15,610 nt of DNA from a bacterium (GCA_029218485.1 JAQXRK010000050.1:1-15610), one strand, 5' to 3'. Shown: positions 6,875 to 13,831, counted from the first letter of the stretch. The notes: a model not told the origin generated them from the letters alone. Made by a program: numbers and translations.

Positions 6875-7519
6875 ATGGAAAAGCATGCCAACCGACACAG
6901 CCAATGGCTCAACTATCTGTTTACCGCCATCATCATCGCCGCCCTGATCGCCGTCTACCTTCTCACCGGCCGGCATGAGCAGGAAGCGGACACTGCCGCT
7001 GCCGCGGCTTCACCGGCCGCAGCGCAGCCAACCGCCACGCCGTTTGGCCGCCGGGCCAACGCGCTGATCGACGATCTTGCCCTCAGCGCCATCGATGTGA
7101 CGGCCGAAAAGGACGGCTACCTCCTGCAGATCGAAGGCGCGGACGATGCGGCCGCCGCCGGCCGGCTGCAGCTCTCCCTCACGGACGGCTTTGTCTCCGG
7201 CTTTGTGCTCGCGTTTCCCGCCGTCAGCGAACCGGATGCGGACGGCAGCGCCATCGCGGCCGCGCACAAACCGCGCGCGGCCGCACGCCGGCAGGTGCAG
7301 GCAAAAGCGATGGAGCAGGCGCTGCTCGGCGTTCTGTCCGCCTACGACGGCGAGTACGCGCTGCCGGTGACCGTCCGGTCCGAGTGGTGCGCGCTGTTCC
7401 TCGCCCTGCAGGAAACAAAAGAAAGCGCCGCTGCGGATCACGGGCGCTTTCACTTCTCGGTCTATCCCTCCGGCAGCGGCGACGCAATGCGCCTTTGCTG
7501 CGCGGTACGGTTTGAATAG
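6875..7519 (+). CDS. Hypothetical membrane-anchored protein
   Basis: The 214-residue product has a short basic, His-containing start (MEKHANRHSQW), one hydrophobic helix at about 12-32 and an Ala/Pro-rich linker (about 37-58). A soluble domain follows that should lie outside the membrane. The domain contains LIDDLALSAIDVTAEKDGYL and shows no motif I recognise; no lipobox Cys is present, so it is a type II anchored protein rather than a lipoprotein. The start at 6875 is chosen because translation from the upstream in-frame ATG (6758) would add 39 residues without sequence sense, and because the extended -10 box abuts this ATG. Its stop (7517-7519) is only two bases from the stop of the convergent ytxC-like gene, with no hairpin between them. 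Confidence 0.75.
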   Translation: MEKHANRHSQWLNYLFTAIIIAALIAVYLLTGRHEQEADTAAAAASPAAAQPTATPFGRRANALIDDLALSAIDVTAEKDGYLLQIEGADDAAAAGRLQLSLTDGFVSGFVLAFPAVSEPDADGSAIAAAHKPRAAARRQVQAKAMEQALLGVLSAYDGEYALPVTVRSEWCALFLALQETKESAAADHGRFHFSVYPSGSGDAMRLCCAVRFE

Positions 7520-7521
7520 CG

Positions 7522-8250
7522 CTAACGGAACAGGCGGATCCGGCCGGCAAATACGCGTGCAAGCGTTTCCGGCAGACCGCTGCGCCCGCCCGACAGATCG
7601 TAGACCGTGAGCCGGTCCGGCGCCATGCTCATGAGCAGGTGCAGGATGCCCTCCTCCGAGCAGTCCACATATTCGATGCGCACGTCGGAATCATCCGTCA
7701 GCGTACAGCTGCCATCCGGGTTGAGACACACGGACAGCTCCCCGATGTGCGCGGCTGGCGGATCCGTCAGCGTGCTGAGCAGCCGCATGAGCTCCGCGCA
7801 CTCATGGCAGAGCAGCTGGTCGGCCGCCGCGCGCTCCACGCAGAGCTGCCACAATTCCAGAGAGTCCTGCATGCGAAAGCGCAGATACCCCTCCACGTTC
7901 ATCTCGTTTTCCGTCTCCAGATACGCCTGCACGCCGCGGCGCACCTCCTCGAACCGTTCCTGACAGCGCGCGCTCTGGAGCGCCTCCGTGAGCACCTCCT
8001 GCTTCTGCGTCAGCTCCAGCGGCAGCGCATCGGCCATGTGCGCCAGCTCAAAATACTGCAAATCGCGGCAGAGCAGCGCCGCAACGGCGGCGGAGAGCCC
8101 CTCCATCGCACGCGCACCCTGTACGGACACCGCCACGCCATCCGCCACCGGCTCGATCGCAAAGGCGCAGTCCGTCTGCATCAGCCGCCGCGACAGCAGC
8201 CGGTGCAGGTCGACATCATATTTTTGCGTATGCAGCGTGCGCACAATCAT
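7522..8250 (-). CDS. ytxC: YtxC-like putative sporulation protein
   Basis: The 242-residue protein matches the YtxC family of Bacillus and Clostridia, annotated as sporulation-associated but without a known biochemical role. The recognisable core is ENEMNVEGYLRFRMQDSLEL (residues about 113-132), the family's EG...FR motif, followed by a helical region with Cys/His residues. Bacillus YtxC is a little longer (about 280 residues). No membrane helix or signal peptide is visible, so it should be cytoplasmic. The ATG at 8248-8250 is preceded by AAGGGAG with seven bases of spacing. I did not find a convincing sigma-A promoter upstream, and no sporulation-sigma consensus either. It is convergent with the membrane-anchored hypothetical protein and divergent from the htrA-type gene. 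Confidence 0.75.
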   Translation of the reverse strand: MIVRTLHTQKYDVDLHRLLSRRLMQTDCAFAIEPVADGVAVSVQGARAMEGLSAAVAALLCRDLQYFELAHMADALPLELTQKQEVLTEALQSARCQERFEEVRRGVQAYLETENEMNVEGYLRFRMQDSLELWQLCVERAAADQLLCHECAELMRLLSTLTDPPAAHIGELSVCLNPDGSCTLTDDSDVRIEYVDCSEEGILHLLMSMAPDRLTVYDLSGGRSGLPETLARVFAGRIRLFR

Positions 8251-8427
8251 CGGCTTTCTCCCTTAAAGCAGTTCCCTTTATCCTATGCGGAACCATTGCA
8301 TTTTGGGATTAGTATCTCCCCGAAAGTGCAAAACCTCCATGGAATCATCATCCATCTCCCGCCCGTGCATCCCGGAATCTGCCATATTCCATCCATAATC
8401 GTCCACAAACGATCCAAATCCTTGCTG

Positions 8428-8455
8428 TTGCCTGTTCAAAATGTTTGGTTAAGAT
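8428..8455 (+). promoter_or_regulatory. Possible promoter of the htrA-type gene
   Basis: TTGCCT (8428-8433), 16 bases and TAAGAT (8450-8455) make a weak sigma-A-like pair 42 bases before the start codon. The surrounding 8251-8497 gap is the most AT-rich intergenic stretch here and holds no gene or strong hairpin that I can see. Treat as tentative. Confidence 0.35.
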
Positions 8456-8497
8456 AAGGGTGTTCAAAAGATCCGGCAACAAAAGGAGTTGTGGAAT

Positions 8498-9793
8498 ATG
8501 GAATACAATCATTGGTACGATGAATATCAGCAAAACGGTTCCCAGCAGCAGGCGCAGAAGCCGCACCGCGGGGTCAGCATACCGGCGCTGATCGCCTGCA
8601 TGCTCATCACGGCGCTGCTCGGCGGCGCGCTCGGCGGTTTTCTGGTGCACGCCTCCATCGGGGACGTTGAAAATCAGGCGGCTGCGCTGCCCGAGGCCAC
8701 CGGCCAGCCCGTTCTGACCGCGCCGGAAGCGGTGGAAAAGGACGGCACCGCAGCGGTGCAGAACAGCGTTTCCTCCCTGCTCACGCAGGGCGCGGCCGGC
8801 GGCTCATTTACCCGTGCTCAGATCGTTGAGGTCGGCGCGCCCTCCGTGGTCGGCATCGATGTCGAATTCACCAGCCAGAGCAATTATGGCAGCGGCTTCG
8901 ACTATTTCTTCGGCTACGGCAACGGCGGCAGCGGCAGCCAGGTGCAGACGGGCAGCGGCAGCGGCGTCATCATCACGGCGGATGGCTACATCGTCACCTG
9001 CAACCATGTCGTTGAGGGAGCGAGCAAGATCACCGTTATTCTGAGCGATGAGACCTCGCATGAGGCGAAGATCGTGGGCACCGACTCGCGCAACGATCTT
9101 GCCGTCATCAAGATTGAAGCGAGCGGCCTCACGCCCGCAACGCTCGGCGATTCCGACATGCTGACGGTCGGCGAGGACGTCGTGGCCATCGGCAACCCGC
9201 TCGGCGAACTGCGCGGCACCTCCACCGGCGGCATGGTCAGCGCGCTCGGCCGTCAGGTGACCGTGGAGGGAACCGAAATGACCCTGATCCAGCATGACGC
9301 GGCGGTGAGCCCCGGCAGCAGCGGCGGCGGCCTGTTCAACTCCAGCGGCTCGCTCATCGGCATCGTGAACGCCAAGGCTTCGAGCAACAACGCGGAGGGC
9401 ATCGGCTTTGCCATCCCGGTCAACAGCGTCAAGCAGATCATCTCCGACCTGATCGAGCACGGCTACGTCAAGGGGCGCGCCTACCTCGGCATCCTGTCGC
9501 AGAACGTGACGCTGCGCGCCGAGCAGGGCGGCTGGGGCGGCTACTTCGGCCACGGCGGGACGAGCTGCGTCCAGGTCGGCCAGGTGGTCGCGGGAAGCGC
9601 CGCCGAGGCGGCCGGCATCCAGGCGGGCGATCTGATCCTCGCTGTCGGAGAGGAACAAATTACGTCGACGGATGCACTTTCCAAGGCGATCGGTGCATAC
9701 AATGCCGGCGATCAGGCAACATTAACAATACAGCGTAACGGACAGCAGATGCAGGTGGACGTTACCTTCGGGGAGTATACCCCCGAAAACTGA
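8498..9793 (+). CDS. htrA: HtrA/DegP-type membrane serine protease with PDZ domain
   Basis: A 431-residue envelope quality-control protease. Residues 1-25 are cytoplasmic and Gln-rich, about 26-50 form one Gly/Ala/Leu-rich membrane helix, 51-105 a linker, 106-325 the trypsin-like domain and about 326-425 one PDZ domain. The catalytic triad is H170 (VTCNHVVEGA), D200 (DSRNDLAVIK) and S275 (SPGSSGGGLF, where Ser replaces the usual Asn of GNSGG). GNPLG (232-236) and the GIGFAIPVN strand (301-309) are also typical. The PDZ domain carries YLGI (329-332) and AAGIQAGDLILAV (371-383). AAGGAG lies nine bases before the ATG at 8498; an in-frame TTG nine bases earlier is too close to that site. Tandem hairpins at 9844-9896 follow it. 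Confidence 0.94.
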   Translation: MEYNHWYDEYQQNGSQQQAQKPHRGVSIPALIACMLITALLGGALGGFLVHASIGDVENQAAALPEATGQPVLTAPEAVEKDGTAAVQNSVSSLLTQGAAGGSFTRAQIVEVGAPSVVGIDVEFTSQSNYGSGFDYFFGYGNGGSGSQVQTGSGSGVIITADGYIVTCNHVVEGASKITVILSDETSHEAKIVGTDSRNDLAVIKIEASGLTPATLGDSDMLTVGEDVVAIGNPLGELRGTSTGGMVSALGRQVTVEGTEMTLIQHDAAVSPGSSGGGLFNSSGSLIGIVNAKASSNNAEGIGFAIPVNSVKQIISDLIEHGYVKGRAYLGILSQNVTLRAEQGGWGGYFGHGGTSCVQVGQVVAGSAAEAAGIQAGDLILAVGEEQITSTDALSKAIGAYNAGDQATLTIQRNGQQMQVDVTFGEYTPEN

Positions 9794-9843
9794 ACCGGTC
9801 ATTGCGCCAAAGGCGATGACATACCCCAACCATCCTTGATCCG

Positions 9844-9896
9844 CCGCGCCGTCCACCTCCCCCCCGGACGGCGCGGCACCCCTTTTTTGGGGGGTG
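9844..9896 (+). terminator. Tandem hairpins / terminator after the htrA-type gene
   Basis: The first hairpin has perfect 11-bp arms, CCGCGCCGTCC (9844-9854) and GGACGGCGCGG (9866-9876). Six bases later comes TTTTTT (9883-9888), itself the loop of a second hairpin between CACCCC (9877-9882) and GGGGTG (9891-9896). The strong GC stem plus T-run suits termination, though the six-base offset is not classical. Confidence 0.6.
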
Positions 9897-9908
9897 TACA
9901 ATCCGCTG

Positions 9909-9938
9909 TTGACAAGCCCTGTTTCGACATGGTATAGT
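9909..9938 (+). promoter_or_regulatory. Promoter of the SAM riboswitch-metK unit
   Basis: Consensus TTGACA (9909-9914), an 18-base spacer and TATAGT (9933-9938) preceded by TGG form a strong extended -10 promoter. The start point would be near 9945, about 13 bases before the riboswitch P1 helix. Confidence 0.85.
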
Positions 9939-9957
9939 ATAAAATAATAATATATGT

Positions 9958-10093
9958 CTTATCCAGAGTGGTTGAGGGAACGGCCCGATGACGCCCGACA
10001 ACCTGCCCCAAACGGGGTAAGGTGCCAATTCCGGCAGCAGCGATGCTGAAAGATGAGTCGTTATGCAACCTCATCTTGGATGGGGCTTTTTTT
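9958..10093 (+). ncRNA. SAM-I (S-box) riboswitch with transcription terminator
   Basis: This leader binds S-adenosylmethionine and stops transcription of metK when SAM is plentiful. The S-box core is plain: CCAGAGTGGTTGAGGGAACG from 9963, then GGCCCGATGA, P3 as CCCC-AAAC-GGGG, GGTGCCAATTCC from 10021 and P4 as CAGC/GCTG. P1 pairs CTTATC (9958-9963) with GATGAG (10052-10057). The terminator pairs CCTCATC (10069-10075) with GATGGGG (10079-10085) and is followed by seven T (10087-10093). The 3' strand of P1, GATGAG, is also complementary to CTCATC (10070-10075), so it can serve as the antiterminator when SAM is absent. All three mutually exclusive helices can be read directly. Confidence 0.96.
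10069..10093 (+). terminator. Riboswitch-controlled terminator before metK
   Basis: A 7-bp stem (one U-G pair) with loop TTG is followed by C and seven T. It forms when SAM binding keeps GATGAG (10052-10057) in P1. Confidence 0.9.
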
Positions 10094-10161
10094 ATGCGAA
10101 AAACCGCCCGGTTTCGGGCAGAAAGGGCGCTTCGCGGGGGCGAAGCACGGTGGAAATCAAT

Positions 10162-11349
10162 ATGGAAAACAAGCGGTTGTTCACCTCGGAATCGGTAACC
10201 GAGGGACATCCCGATAAGGTCTGTGACTGCATCAGCGATGCGGTGCTCGACGCGCTTCTGGCCGCCGACCCCCATGCGCGCGTGGCCTGCGAGTGCTGCG
10301 CGGCCACCGGCATGGTCACGGTGATGGGCGAAATCACGTCCACCGCGCAGGCGGATGTTCCCGCCATCGTGCGGCAGGTCGTTGCCGACATCGGCTATAC
10401 CCGGCCGGAATATGGCTTCTGCGCGGATGCGCTCCGCATTACGACGGCCATCGACGCACAGTCGGCGGACATTGCGCTGGGCGTTGACCGATCGCTCGAA
10501 TCCAAGCGCGGCGAAACAGCCGACCGGTTCTGCACCGGTGCGGGCGATCAGGGCATGATGTTCGGCTATGCGTGCGATGAAACGCCGGAGCTGATGCCGC
10601 TGCCCATCTCTCTGGCGCACGCGCTGACCAGGCGGCTCACCGAGGTGCGCAAGAGCGGTCTGCTGCCGTACCTGCGGCCGGACGGCAAGAGCCAGGTCAC
10701 GGTCGAGTATCGGGACGGCCGCCCGCTCCGGGTCGACACGGTCGTGCTCTCGGCGCAGCACGACGACATGGACATGGACAAGCTGACATCCGACCTGACG
10801 GCGAACGTGATATACGCGACCATTCCCGCCTCGCTGATGGATGAGCGCACGCGCATCCTCGTCAATCCCACCGGCCGGTTTGTCATCGGCGGCCCGCAGG
10901 GCGATACCGGCCTGACCGGGCGCAAGATCATCGTCGACACCTATGGCGGCTATGCCCGCCATGGCGGCGGCTGCTTCTCCGGCAAGGACCCGACGAAGGT
11001 GGACCGCAGCGCCGCCTATGCCGCCCGGTATGTCGCAAAGAATATCGTCGCGGCGGGGCTTGCCCGGCGGTGCGAGCTGCAGCTTGCGTACGCCATCGGC
11101 GTAGCGCAGCCCGTCTCGATCCTCGTCGACACACAGGGCACGGGGTTGCTGCCCGATGACGCGCTCGAACAGCTCGTTCGCGAACAGTTCGATCTGCGGC
11201 CGGAGGCGATCATCGAGATGCTGGGTCTTCGCCGCCCCATCTACCGCCAGACCGCTGCATACGGCCATTTCGGGCGCGCGGACATCGACCTGCCGTGGGA
11301 GCGCACCGACCGCGCGGACGCGCTCAGGGCAGCCGCAAGCCGCGCCTGA
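10162..11349 (+). CDS. metK: S-adenosylmethionine synthetase
   Basis: MetK makes S-adenosylmethionine from ATP and methionine in the cytoplasm. The 395-residue product has the normal family length and order: FTSESVTEGHPDK (7-19, with catalytic H16), GAGDQGMMFGYACDETPE starting at 126 (ATP-binding signature) and GGPQGDTGLTGRKIIVDTYG. The P-loop-like signature GGGCFSGKDPTKVDRS starts at 268; most homologues have Ala where C271 stands. The ATG at 10162 is chosen by homology; its ribosome binding site is weak (GGTGG at 10149-10153), and an in-frame GTG at 10150 is an alternative. Control is by the SAM-I riboswitch just upstream, so the enzyme is repressed by its own product. A bidirectional terminator follows. 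Confidence 0.97.
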   Translation: MENKRLFTSESVTEGHPDKVCDCISDAVLDALLAADPHARVACECCAATGMVTVMGEITSTAQADVPAIVRQVVADIGYTRPEYGFCADALRITTAIDAQSADIALGVDRSLESKRGETADRFCTGAGDQGMMFGYACDETPELMPLPISLAHALTRRLTEVRKSGLLPYLRPDGKSQVTVEYRDGRPLRVDTVVLSAQHDDMDMDKLTSDLTANVIYATIPASLMDERTRILVNPTGRFVIGGPQGDTGLTGRKIIVDTYGGYARHGGGCFSGKDPTKVDRSAAYAARYVAKNIVAAGLARRCELQLAYAIGVAQPVSILVDTQGTGLLPDDALEQLVREQFDLRPEAIIEMLGLRRPIYRQTAAYGHFGRADIDLPWERTDRADALRAAASRA

Positions 11350-11411
11350 CCTCCGGGCGGCAGCGCCGATCCCGCTTCCGGCGGTTTTTGCCACCGGCAT
11401 ACCGAACGAAC

Positions 11412-11451
11412 AAAAACTGGGCGCCCCGCCTGATGGGAGCGCCCGGTTTTT
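11412..11451. terminator. Bidirectional terminator between metK and the FakA-middle-like gene
   Basis: AAAAA-CTGGGCGC (11412-11424) and GCGCCCGG-TTTTT (11439-11451) form an 8-bp stem with one G-U pair and a 14-base loop, flanked by A5 on the left and T5 on the right. It can stop both plus-strand metK transcription and minus-strand transcription from the convergent small gene. Confidence 0.88.
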
Positions 11452-11465
11452 GTTTCTGCATGGCG

Positions 11466-11717
11466 TCAGCCCTGTAAGCCGCACTCCTGCCGCTCCATGT
11501 TTTCGATCACCACATCGTAAACATCGCCGAGCGAAGCGCAGTATTCCAGCACCTTCCACGGCGTATTGGTATGGAAATGAATCTTGATGAGCGTCTCGTC
11601 GCCCACGGCCAGCAGGCAGTCGCCCGCGATGTTCTCCGTGATATAGTCGGCGATCGCATCCTCCGACAGGCCGTTGCCCTCGATCAACAGCTGCGTATCA
11701 TACCGGTATTCGAGCAT
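11466..11717 (-). CDS. Stand-alone protein resembling the FakA middle domain
   Basis: This 83-residue protein resembles one internal segment of FakA (YloV), the ATP-binding subunit of fatty acid kinase. The pattern of that segment is Y-C-T-E-F ... GDSL-V-VGDDDL-KVHVHT-P-VLEYA-GEL-IENM-Q. Here it reads YDTQLLIEG (6-14), GDCLLAVGDETLIKIHFHTN (32-51), VLEYCASLGDVYDV (56-69) and IENMERQ (71-77). The two His of KIHFH (H47, H49) are kept, but the Cys of YCTEF is Asp here (D7). There is no kinase domain, and no FakB/DegV gene nearby. GGAGG lies eight bases before the ATG (11715-11717), and promoter and terminator are both present, so it is an intact gene rather than a remnant. What it binds or does is unknown. 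Confidence 0.8.
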   Translation of the reverse strand: MLEYRYDTQLLIEGNGLSEDAIADYITENIAGDCLLAVGDETLIKIHFHTNTPWKVLEYCASLGDVYDVVIENMERQECGLQG

Positions 11718-11745
11718 CCGTCGTTCCTCCGTCCATTTTTTCCAT

Positions 11746-11774
11746 ATTGTAGCACGATGGGGCGGCCGGCACAA
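11746..11774 (-). promoter_or_regulatory. Promoter of the FakA-middle-like gene
   Basis: On the minus strand TTGTGC (11774-11769), a 17-base spacer and TGC-TACAAT (-10 at 11751-11746) form an extended -10 promoter. Start is expected near 11739, giving a 22-base leader with GGAGG. Confidence 0.75.
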
Positions 11775-11785
11775 CCGAGCCGGCG

Positions 11786-11813
11786 TTGACAGGCGAAAAA
11801 AAGGTGTTATACT
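11786..11813 (+). promoter_or_regulatory. Promoter of the mrp gene
   Basis: TTGACA (11786-11791), a 16-base spacer and TATACT (11808-11813) preceded by TGT form a strong extended -10 promoter. The leader to the ATG at 11875 is about 55 bases. Confidence 0.8.
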
Positions 11814-11874
11814 CAAATCGATAGTGGGCAGATTATCCAACACGAAGTATGAAACCAGCAAGGAGAAACCATCT

Positions 11875-12714
11875 ATGAGCGAACAGACATGCAGCCATAA
11901 CTGCTCGAGCTGCAGTTCGGACTGTGCCTCGCGCACTGCGCCGAAGAGCATGCAGGAGCGCTGCAATCCGCAATCCCACGTGCAGCACGTCATCGCCGTT
12001 GTGAGCGGCAAGGGCGGCGTGGGCAAATCCCTCGTAACGTCCGCGCTTGCGGTACAGGCAAGCCGCAGCGGCAAACGCGTCGGCATCCTCGATGCGGATG
12101 TGACCGGCCCCTCCATCCCCAAGGCGTTTGGCCTGCATGGCCGCGCGGAGGGCGACGGCGAAGCGCTGTACCCGGCCAGAACCGCTTCCGGCATCGGCGT
12201 GATGTCCATCAATCTTCTGCTTGAGGACAGCAACGACCCGGTCGTGTGGCGCGGGCCGATGATCGCAAACGTTGTCAAACAGTTCTGGACGGATGTGGTC
12301 TGGGGCGACGTGGATTTCCTGTTCGTGGATATGCCGCCGGGCACCGGCGATGTGCCGCTGACGGTATTTCAGTCGCTTCCGGTCGACGGCATCATCGTCG
12401 TGACCTCGCCGCAGGAGCTCGTCTCCATGATCGTGGAAAAGGCCGTCCGCATGGCGGAGATGATGCACGTTCCCGTGCTCGGCGTGGTGGAGAACCTCTC
12501 CGGCTTCCGCTGCCCGGACTGCGGCGCCGTGCATGAGATCTTCGGCCACAGCAACCTCGAGGAGATCGCTGCCCGTCACGGGATCGGGCAGGTGGAGCGC
12601 GTGCCGGTCGATCCGGCGCTGGCGGAGCTGTGCGATCTCGGCTGTATCGAGCAGCTGCCGGAAACGTATCTTTCCGGCACCGCGGCAGCCGTCTGCGCCA
12701 TTGCCGGCAAATAG
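11875..12714 (+). CDS. mrp: Mrp/NBP35-family Fe-S cluster carrier ATPase
   Basis: A 279-residue P-loop ATPase of the Mrp (ApbC/NBP35) group, which carries and delivers iron-sulfur clusters as a dimer in the cytoplasm. The deviant Walker A motif SGKGGVGKS spans 44-52, followed by ILDADVTGPS (71-80), VDMPPGTGD (151-159) and the cluster-binding CxxC in FRCPDCG (C213, C216). The N-terminus carries an added Cys cluster at 6, 10, 13 and 17, as in NBP35-like members, which could hold a second cluster. AAGGAG lies nine bases before the ATG; the longer in-frame reading upstream covers the promoter and is not used. The gene has its own promoter and terminator, so it is probably monocistronic. Confidence 0.95.
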   Translation: MSEQTCSHNCSSCSSDCASRTAPKSMQERCNPQSHVQHVIAVVSGKGGVGKSLVTSALAVQASRSGKRVGILDADVTGPSIPKAFGLHGRAEGDGEALYPARTASGIGVMSINLLLEDSNDPVVWRGPMIANVVKQFWTDVVWGDVDFLFVDMPPGTGDVPLTVFQSLPVDGIIVVTSPQELVSMIVEKAVRMAEMMHVPVLGVVENLSGFRCPDCGAVHEIFGHSNLEEIAARHGIGQVERVPVDPALAELCDLGCIEQLPETYLSGTAAAVCAIAGK

Positions 12715-12765
12715 TCCGCCGGGTTCATACACCCCTGATCGCAGGTGGGTACCCCAAAACAGTGC

Positions 12766-12804
12766 ATCCTCCGTATGCTGCCATCATACGGAGGATTTGT
12801 TTTT
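12766..12804 (+). terminator. Rho-independent terminator after mrp
   Basis: Perfect 12-bp arms ATCCTCCGTATG (12766-12777) and CATACGGAGGAT (12785-12796), a 7-base loop and TTGTTTTTG downstream. Confidence 0.9.
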
Positions 12805-13056
12805 GTCCGATATGCTGACCGGCCGGCGGCAGCGTTCGCCGCAGATGCGGGGGGTTCCACAGGGACAGCCGCTTGAGCGGCACAGGGGGCGCGGCTGCCC
12901 TGACGGAGCGAGAGCACGCGGCATTTCCGGTCGCGCCATCTCCTCTGCCGGCGGAGAATCCGGCGCCGCGGGGCGCGCAATTCTTCAAAGTCGTATCGAA
13001 ATGCGGTTTTTGCTCCCAAAGGGTTTTGCTGCTCCCGGCAAACCGGAGCTTTCACT
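12805..13056. other. Intergenic stretch without a recognisable gene
   Basis: This GC-rich stretch of 252 bases between the mrp terminator and the end of the DUF1697 gene holds only reading frames with improbable, Arg/Pro/Ala-rich composition. A small hairpin, GCCGCT-TG-AGCGGC, lies near 12868-12881. I recognise no known RNA, promoter or repeat here. Confidence 0.4.
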
Positions 13057-13596
13057 TCACATTGCAGCGATCTTCTTCAGCGTGTTCGCCGTTCTGATCG
13101 TAATCATTTCACCGATTCCTGCGCTTGCCGTCTTTTTCCACCAGTTCGCTTTTGCATATCTCTTCCTGTCGAAAGACCAGAAAACAGCATTGTCACAGAT
13201 ACAGACCTGCTCCAACTCCGTTGTAGGCTCTCCGATTTTCCCGGCAATGCTTTCGGCGGTGGCACCGGGCATCACAAAGATCAGATTATCATATACATCT
13301 TTGTCAGATGTTCCCCACCAAGCAGGCGCTTTCCCCAGCAGGGCTTCCAACCTCTCCTGCAAAATCACAAAAACCGGGATGTCCAATCCCAGCCGCTTCC
13401 GTATCCTGTCCCCGATTGCGTTTGCAAGAGCGATCACATCCTCTTCGTCAACGGAAAAGACAGCATTCCCGCTGTTAAGGTATGTACGAACGTCTGCATA
13501 GCCGAGTTCTTCCAACCCCGATTTCAGCTCCGACATGGCGATTCTGTTTTTGCCGCTGACGTTGATACCTCTAAGCAAAGCAACGTATCTTTTCAT
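13057..13596 (-). CDS. DUF1697 family protein
   Basis: The 179-residue product begins MKRYVALLRGINVSGKNRIA and continues LEELGYADVRTYLNSGNAVF, the standard opening of DUF1697 proteins, whose function is unknown. It ends TIRTANTLKKIAAM, the family's usual R-x-x-NT C-terminal motif. Length is normal, so the gene is intact. An in-frame ATG four codons earlier (13608) is possible; neither start has a strong ribosome binding site (GAGAA precedes 13596). Base composition differs sharply from its neighbours: sampled 60-base lines are about 43-52% GC, against about 72% in a metK line. This suggests recent transfer. DUF1697 proteins are common as single-gene acquisitions in gut bacteria. No catalytic residues are assigned. 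Confidence 0.9.
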   Translation of the reverse strand: MKRYVALLRGINVSGKNRIAMSELKSGLEELGYADVRTYLNSGNAVFSVDEEDVIALANAIGDRIRKRLGLDIPVFVILQERLEALLGKAPAWWGTSDKDVYDNLIFVMPGATAESIAGKIGEPTTELEQVCICDNAVFWSFDRKRYAKANWWKKTASAGIGEMITIRTANTLKKIAAM

Positions 13597-13619
13597 GCTG
13601 TTTCTCACATCCGTTCAGA

Positions 13620-13691
13620 TTCCCGGCAAAGCGGGAAAAGGTCTGCCATCCGCGCAGGAAAATGCCCGAAGAAGTGCGAAATTCTTCGGGC
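13620..13691 (-). terminator. Hairpin pair, probable terminator after the deacetylase gene
   Basis: GCCCGAAGAA (13664-13673) and TTCTTCGGGC (13682-13691) are perfect 10-bp arms with an 8-base loop. On the minus strand they are followed by ATTTTCC, a modest U-tract, which suits termination of the deacetylase transcript. A second hairpin, TTCCCG/CGGGAA (13620-13637), lies nearer the DUF1697 start. No gene is convincing in the 13609-13831 gap. Confidence 0.5.
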
Positions 13692-13831
13692 GTACGCCAT
13701 CCGTCTTACGCCCCGTTCCTTGGGATCGGGGGTACTTCTCAAAGTGAAAATGCGCATCCCGCTCAACCAGTGCGCGCACAAAGAAACAGGTGATAAAGCC
13801 GGATACCATGCGGCAAGGCCGGTGATTTCCT

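Noticed and set aside
11718..12344. An N-terminal extension of the FakA-middle-like protein on the minus strand
   Set aside because: It is antisense to mrp and crosses both divergent promoters; the ATG at 11717 has GGAGG at proper spacing.
12721..12765. GGTGGGTACCCC near the mrp terminator as a possible insertion-sequence end or T-box
   Set aside because: No matching inverted copy, target duplication or transposase is in the window, and no downstream aminoacylation gene follows.
13615..13809. A 64-codon minus-strand frame in the gap between deacetylase and DUF1697
   Set aside because: It has no ribosome binding site, runs through two perfect hairpins and resembles no family I know; probably chance.
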